From NCBI GenBank assembly GCA_965662195.1, contig CBFIHA010000003.1:25959-89958 (forward strand): a DNA stretch of 64,000 nt, written 5' to 3'. A program made the position numbers and the translations under genes. This stretch comes from UBA1268 sp965662195 (GTDB lineage: Bacteria > Planctomycetota > Planctomycetia > Pirellulales > UBA1268). Below, in pieces: positions 60,816 to 64,000 of the stretch; position 1 is the stretch's first letter; the number at the start of each line of letters is the position of its first letter. Below the pieces are notes generated by a model. The model was given only the letters and a program-made list of their open reading frames with translations, was not told where the DNA came from and did not search any database.

Positions 60816-61694
60816 ATGATGCTGTGCCGCCCGTTTGCCGTTCTCGTTGTATTTGCGGCCTCATTGCTGGGGCCGGCCATCCGGCCGGTGGTGGCTGCTG
60901 AGCAGGCTGACTCCCAGCCGCTCAAGGTGCTGATCGTGGCGGGGGGCTGCTGCCACGACTACGCCACTCAGACCAAGCTGTTGCGGGAGGGGATTGAAGC
61001 CCGGGTGAATGCAGCGGTCGAGGTGATCTACAACCCTGATACCTCGGTGAAGGCCCGCTTTCCAATCTATGAATCAGATGGTTGGGCCCGCGATTTCGAT
61101 GTGATCGTCCATGACGAATGCAGCGCGGGGGTGACGGAACGGCCCTATGTCGACCGGATCCTCAAGGCCCATTCTGACGGCGTGCCGGCGGTCAACCTGC
61201 ACTGCGCGATGCACTCCTATCGCTGGGGAGATTTCCGGAAGCCGGTTGCGGCTGGTGCGGACAACGCCGGCTGGTATGAGATGATCGGCCTGCAGTCGAC
61301 CGGTCACGGTCCGCAGTCACCAATCGATGTGGCCTATGAGAAGCATCCGATCACAGTGGGGCTGGCCGGCTGGACCACGATCAACGAAGAGCTTTACAAC
61401 AACATCCAGGTCTATCCTTCAGCAACCGTGCTGGCCTCCGGCAAGCAGTTGCAGAAGCCGCGGCGAAAGAAGGGCGAACCGGCCGATCCTGAGCCAGCCG
61501 AGGTGACGGCAGTGGTCGCCTGGGTGAACGAATACGGGCCCAACAAGACCCGCATTTTCAGCACCTCGCTTGGCCACAACAACGAGACGGTGGGTGCTGA
61601 CCGCTACCTCGACCTGGTCTCCCGCGGTCTGCTCTGGGCGGCGGGCAAGCTCAGTAATGACGGCGAACCGGTAGCCGGGTATGCGAAACCTTGA
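60816..61694 (+). CDS. ThuA-domain protein, exported
   Basis: 292 residues from the ATG at 60816, with AGAGGAG upstream. Signal peptide FAVLVVFAASLLGPAIRPVV. ThuA domain (about 32-280): LKVLIVAGGCCHDYATQTKL, FDVIVHDECSAGVTERPYVD, GVPAVNLHCAMHSYRWGDF, WYEMIGLQSTGHGPQSPIDV, KHPITVGLAGWTTINEELYN, AVVAWVNEYGPNKTRIFSTS, LGHNNETVG and SRGLLWAAGKL. It differs from the ThuA protein at 31298: no P/R insertion, and a Cys-Cys-His near the N-terminus of the domain. Divergent from the endonuclease-like gene. Activity unknown; keto-sugar or glycan related roles are suggested for the family. Confidence 0.92.
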   Translation: MMLCRPFAVLVVFAASLLGPAIRPVVAAEQADSQPLKVLIVAGGCCHDYATQTKLLREGIEARVNAAVEVIYNPDTSVKARFPIYESDGWARDFDVIVHDECSAGVTERPYVDRILKAHSDGVPAVNLHCAMHSYRWGDFRKPVAAGADNAGWYEMIGLQSTGHGPQSPIDVAYEKHPITVGLAGWTTINEELYNNIQVYPSATVLASGKQLQKPRRKKGEPADPEPAEVTAVVAWVNEYGPNKTRIFSTSLGHNNETVGADRYLDLVSRGLLWAAGKLSNDGEPVAGYAKP

Positions 61695-61725
61695 AAGGGG
61701 CACCGGCTTGGGTACACGAGCCAAG

Positions 61726-61739
61726 CTCCCCGAGTAGGG
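61726..61739. repeat. CTCCCCGAGTAGGG repeat, copy 1
   Basis: Exact 14-base match to 62533-62546. It stands between the ThuA gene and the DUF4160 gene. Downstream, CTCCCC can pair with GGGGAG at 61780-61785, and a TTCTCCC/GGGAGAA pair (61758-61787) competes, so a terminator-like structure is possible here. Confidence 0.45.
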
Positions 61740-61822
61740 CTTGTCACAACCGCCGTATTCTCCCAAAAAAATGGGGGTCGGGGAGAAAGCGACTCAAAAA
61801 ACGACTCATTTTTCTCTACCGC

Positions 61823-61828
61823 AGGAGG
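61823..61828 (+). promoter_or_regulatory. Strong ribosome binding site upstream of the DUF4160 frame
   Basis: AGGAGG four bases before an ATG at 61833, in frame with the DUF4160 gene but 44 codons ahead of the family-typical start at 61965. Either translation starts here with an unusual N-terminal extension or this is a leftover from rearrangement. Confidence 0.45.
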
Positions 61829-61964
61829 ACGCATGAGTTCGCACGGGGCCCCCGAGCGGTGTTCGGCAAAGGGCCGCGGTCGACGAACCCGCCCCTGGCA
61901 CCTGCCCAGCGATCATGCCACGGCGGAGCCGGGCTCCGAGACCGCAGTCAGGTACACTTGGTCG

Positions 61965-62198
61965 ATGCCGAAGATTTTCGAACAAGAGGGATATTCGTTT
62001 TTCTTCTACAGCAACGACCATGCCCCCATCCACGTCCATGTCCGCCGGGGCGGGGGTGAAGCAGTGTTCGTTGTTGAACCGGAAGTAGAACTGCGTGAAT
62101 CAGTCGGGTTCAATGTAAGAGAGCTCTCACGAGCGGAGGATCTCATCGATGACCACATCGAACTCATCAAACAAAAATGGGCCGAGCACCTTGGCTGA
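61965..62198 (+). CDS. DUF4160 protein
   Basis: 77 residues from the ATG at 61965. The family pattern is complete: MPKIFEQEGYSFFFYSNDHA, PIHVHVRRGGGEAVFVVEPE, VELRESVGFNVRELSRAEDL and IDDHIELIKQKWAEHLG. DUF4160 genes are usually paired with DUF2442 genes, and one follows here with a 50-base overlap; the pairs resemble toxin-antitoxin modules, though this is not proven. The frame is open upstream to 61833 where an ATG has a strong Shine-Dalgarno sequence, but the extra 44 residues do not look like the family. Confidence 0.85.
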   Translation: MPKIFEQEGYSFFFYSNDHAPIHVHVRRGGGEAVFVVEPEVELRESVGFNVRELSRAEDLIDDHIELIKQKWAEHLG

Positions 62199-62418
62199 CC
62201 GTGCCCTGAAGGCATGGCATGAGCGAGGAATGATCTGTGTCCGATTCGCCAGCGGCCATGAGGTGAGTTTTCCTACCAAGGGTAACCCGCGGCTGGAATC
62301 CGCTGCCGAGGAAGATGTGGGCCGTATCGAAATCTCTCCATTTGGTCTGCATTGGCCAACGCTCGACGAAGACCTTTCGTTTGCGGGAATCCTGGAGGGG
62401 CGTTACGGACAGCGGTGA
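62149..62418 (+). CDS. DUF2442 protein
   Basis: 89 residues, starting inside the end of the DUF4160 gene (50-base overlap, different frame). The DUF2442 core is visible: KAWHERGMICVRFASGHEVS, FPTKGNPRLESAAEED, RIEISPFGLHWPTLDEDLSF and AGILEGRYG. The first 15 residues (serine/asparagine-rich) come from the overlap and are not conserved family sequence; a later start is possible. Partner of DUF4160 in many bacteria; proposed antitoxin-like or nucleic-acid-related roles are unproven. Confidence 0.85.
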   Translation: MTTSNSSNKNGPSTLADRALKAWHERGMICVRFASGHEVSFPTKGNPRLESAAEEDVGRIEISPFGLHWPTLDEDLSFAGILEGRYGQR

Positions 62419-62721
62419 CTGCAGGCCTTGCGCATAACAAGCCAATGATGAGCGCTGGCCAACGCTGCAACGCTTGATAGACGATGCTGGGTGCGGCTCT
62501 CCGCGAGCCAGTGCGGCACCCCGCGAAGAAAACTCCCCGAGTAGGGGCAGTCCAAATCGTGTTTTTCCCGGGAGATACGACTGATTCTGTGAGCTGGTGG
62601 CGTCAAAAGTGGCGTGCGGATTTTGTGGCAAGGCTTGGCAGAGGGTGGCACAGAGCCTAGGTCGGCCTGTTTCAAGTTACGTCACCCCAGCTCTTGAAGG
62701 CTTGGAATCCAGACCGCCTCC
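62419..62721. other. Intergenic region between accessory gene pairs
   Basis: 303 bases with no convincing gene. It contains the second CTCCCCGAGTAGGG (62533) and a GTGGCGTCAAAAGTGGCGT stretch near 62592 that resembles the tandem repeat at 63864. GCATAAC at 62432-62438 looks like half of an integron attC box, but no partner box is found. Confidence 0.55.
62533..62546. repeat. CTCCCCGAGTAGGG repeat, copy 2
   Basis: Exact 14-base copy of 61726-61739, on the other side of the DUF4160/DUF2442 pair and in the same orientation; the following bases (GTC.CAA) are also similar. The two copies bracket the gene pair about 800 bases apart. Confidence 0.45.
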
Positions 62722-62910
62722 CTACTTCTTTGGGATGTAGGCGTTGACCCCCACGATGACTTTTTTCCCATCCACCAGGCAATCGGTTTCCTTGTTGCCA
62801 TAGGTGGAGGCAACCACCAGCGTTTTGCCACTGGAGGATTTTTCGGGCTTGGCATTCATCGGAATTCGAAGCACCAATTCATCCCCGACGATTTTTGCTG
62901 AAAAAGCCAT
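62722..62910 (-). CDS. Small conserved protein, likely planctomycete-specific
   Basis: 62 residues: MAFSAKIVGDELVLRIPMN, a KPEKSSSGKTLVVASTYGN middle, then ETDCLVDGKKVIVGVNAYIP. AAGGAA precedes the ATG. The alternating hydrophobic pattern predicts a small beta-rich domain with a single conserved-looking cysteine. I do not know a function; I recall similar short proteins from planctomycetes but cannot confirm that here. It is divergent from the dodecin gene, with about 110 bases between the starts. Confidence 0.72.
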   Translation of the reverse strand: MAFSAKIVGDELVLRIPMNAKPEKSSSGKTLVVASTYGNKETDCLVDGKKVIVGVNAYIPKK

Positions 62911-63019
62911 AGATCCGTTCCTTGGAATATGTGGATGGTGGGAAGGACCAGCAACTCTACAATTTCACTGCGATTCATTCACCAACCTATTTTTCCCATC
63001 CCCAACAGAGGAGCCACCC

Positions 63020-63226
63020 ATGAGCGAACACACCTACAAGATGATTGAACTTGTTGGATCCTCCCACACCAGCATTGAAAGTGCCGTCCAGAACGCTATC
63101 GCCAAGGCCGAAATCAACGAAAGCAAAATGCGTTGGTTTGAGGTATTGGAAACACGGGGCCACATTGAGGATGGCAAAATTGCCCACTGGCAGGTGCGGG
63201 TGAAGATTGGGGCGACACTGGACTGA
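63020..63226 (+). CDS. Dodecin (flavin-binding)
   Basis: 68 residues from the ATG at 63020, preceded by AGAGGAG. Dodecins form hollow dodecamers that store riboflavin or FMN/FAD and protect the cell from free flavin. Family features: YKMIELVGSSHTSIESAVQN, AIAKAEINESKMRWFEVLET with the flavin-stacking tryptophan, and a C-terminal strand HIEDGKIAHWQVRVKIGATL. Length and pattern are canonical. The frame extends to 62804 but the family start is clear. TspO follows after 13 bases on the same strand, so the pair is probably one operon. Confidence 0.95.
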   Translation: MSEHTYKMIELVGSSHTSIESAVQNAIAKAEINESKMRWFEVLETRGHIEDGKIAHWQVRVKIGATLD

Positions 63227-63239
63227 AGAGGGCACTCCT

Positions 63240-63635
63240 ATGCCATGGCGTGAATGGTACGACGCCCTTGCCAAGCCTTCGTGGACGCCAGCCCCGGCGA
63301 CCATCGGGCTGATCTGGTCGATTCTGTACCCGATCATCCTCGTCACGTTCGGCTTCGTGTTCGTGCAGGCGATCCGGGGCAAGCTGCCATGGCGGGTGGC
63401 TTTGCCGTTCGCCATTAACCTCGTTGCGAATCTGATCTTCAGCCCAATCCAGTTCCAGTTGCGGAATCTACCACTAGCATCGGCAGACATCCTGATCGTG
63501 CTGGGTACGATCCCTTGGATGATGCTGGCAGTCTGGCCACATCACCGTTGGGTGGCCTTCGCCCAAGTGCCTTATCTGGTCTGGGTCTCGATTGCCACGG
63601 TGCTGCAACTGGTGATTACAGCGTGGAACCGCTAA
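63240..63635 (+). CDS. tspO: TspO/MBR family membrane protein
   Basis: 131 residues from the ATG at 63240. Five transmembrane helices are expected; landmarks are WYDALAKPSWTPAP near the N-terminus, TIGLIWSILYPIILVTFGFV, NLVANLIFSPIQFQLRN, ADILIVLGTIPWMML and VAFAQVPYLVWVSIATVLQL. TspO binds porphyrins and, in some bacteria, degrades them in light or controls stress responses. It is shorter than the 155-160 of typical members, mainly in loops. Its gene follows the dodecin gene by 13 bases, pairing a flavin-binding and a porphyrin-binding protein. Confidence 0.93.
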   Translation: MPWREWYDALAKPSWTPAPATIGLIWSILYPIILVTFGFVFVQAIRGKLPWRVALPFAINLVANLIFSPIQFQLRNLPLASADILIVLGTIPWMMLAVWPHHRWVAFAQVPYLVWVSIATVLQLVITAWNR

Positions 63636-64000
63636 CCGGTCCTGCTCTCAGCTCGCTACGCTCGCTTCGATCAGGCCCATACCGGATTTACAGAAAGAAT
63701 GTTGCACTAACGATTTTTAAGGCATCGCCCAGCCAGCCAACGATCTGGTCTCGTGACGACCCCGGCACGACCTTCACGTTGAGCCGACCCATCGGTCTCG
63801 TTGCCCGCCACAGGTTCGAGTCCTTTTGGCTAGACGGTGACCTCGGGGTTCGCTTTTTTGGGTGACGTAAAAAGCGACGTAAAAAGCGACGTAAGGATTC
63901 GTGGCAGGAGGTGGCAGGGACGGGCAGGTCGAGAAACCACCCAACGCCACAACCTCCAGAAACGCCGAGAGGCAGAAGGTTTTGCCACCTCCTGCCTCTG
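63636..64000. other. Terminal intergenic region with tandem repeat
   Basis: 365 bases to the window edge. No gene is recognisable. A tandem repeat lies at 63864-63894, followed by GTGGCAGGAGGTGGCAGG, which resembles the sequence after 62619. A tRNA-like GGTTCGAGTCC at 63813 has poorly pairing arms and is not called. Confidence 0.6.
63864..63894. repeat. 12-base tandem repeat
   Basis: GACGTAAAAAGC occurs twice in full and begins a third time (GACGTAA). Related words appear at 61789 (GCGACTCAAAAAACGACTC) and 62592 (GGCGTCAAAAGTGGCGT), each next to the accessory genes. Confidence 0.7.

Noticed and set aside
61906..61923. Sigma-54 promoter before the DUF4160 gene (CTGGCAC)
   Set aside because: Spacing is right but the -12 box is CAGC, only half matching.
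62430..62570. Integron attC site suggested by GCATAAC
   Set aside because: No matching GTTRRRY box occurs within the normal 60-140 bases and no large palindrome joins the ends.
63797..63830. tRNA 3' end suggested by GGTTCGAGTCC
   Set aside because: The T-arm pairs poorly, and no D-arm, anticodon arm or acceptor stem can be built upstream.
1..64000. CRISPR array or phage genes
   Set aside because: No regularly spaced direct repeats and no capsid, terminase, portal or integrase-like frames were seen on either strand.

Overview
The window is GC-rich, gene-dense chromosomal DNA from a planctomycete, probably of the Pirellula/Rhodopirellula side of the phylum. The assignment rests on gene content: DUF1501, DUF1549/DUF1553 (planctomycete cytochrome-like) and DUF1559 (prepilin-type, H-X9-DG) proteins, PVC-type heme-binding beta-propeller proteins, many exported sulfatases, ThuA and DUF1080 proteins, and small proteins that look restricted to planctomycetes. 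I see no rRNA, no convincing tRNA and no CRISPR array.

Layout. 1-4.9 kb (mostly minus): a cysteine desulfurase cut by the window edge, gmd, a small conserved protein on plus, an FKBP isomerase, an Xaa-Pro aminopeptidase and a small membrane protein, closed by a strong hairpin terminator. 5.0-13.6 kb (minus): a DUF1501 protein behind two paralogous DUF1549/DUF1553 proteins, a MalY/PatB-type C-S lyase and a baeRF-like protein. 14.0-17.35 kb (plus): an NHL-type propeller with Cys-Cys motifs, followed 2 bases later by a PhnD-like binding domain fused to a PQQ-like propeller. 17.4-28.4 kb (minus): a redox set (DUF1501, cytochrome-DUF1549/DUF1553, PVC heme protein), an exported alpha/beta hydrolase, a SOUL heme-binding protein and a PhoD phosphatase.

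28.5-44.0 kb (plus) is the most distinctive part. Tightly packed genes encode a sulfatase-PQQ fusion, a ThuA protein, a 1340-residue sulfatase-sulfatase-esterase fusion, a further sulfatase, a 1233-residue SGNH-propeller-HEAT-cupredoxin-cytochrome c protein, then a DUF485 protein and an acetate-type sodium:solute symporter. A workable model is exported desulfation and deacylation of a sulfated, acylated glycan, electron removal through the heme/copper protein, and uptake of released acetate. An XRE-cupin regulator converges on the symporter gene.

44.9-56.0 kb (minus): a small planctomycete protein, floA, then mnmA-apt-sigma factor housekeeping genes, a metallophosphoesterase, an alpha/beta-hydrolase-like protein lacking its nucleophile serine, a DUF1559 pseudopilin preceded by a good sigma-54 promoter match, and an NtrC-type regulator with its sensor kinase. 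56.2-61.7 kb: a DUF1080-sugar dehydrogenase fusion, an FG-GAP protein, a MITE-like element sitting in a stop codon, an endonuclease/exonuclease/phosphatase protein and a second ThuA protein. 61.7-64 kb is accessory in character: a DUF4160/DUF2442 pair, a small planctomycete protein, and a dodecin-TspO pair, separated by recurring short repeats.

All functions are inferred from motifs read by eye; no database search was run.
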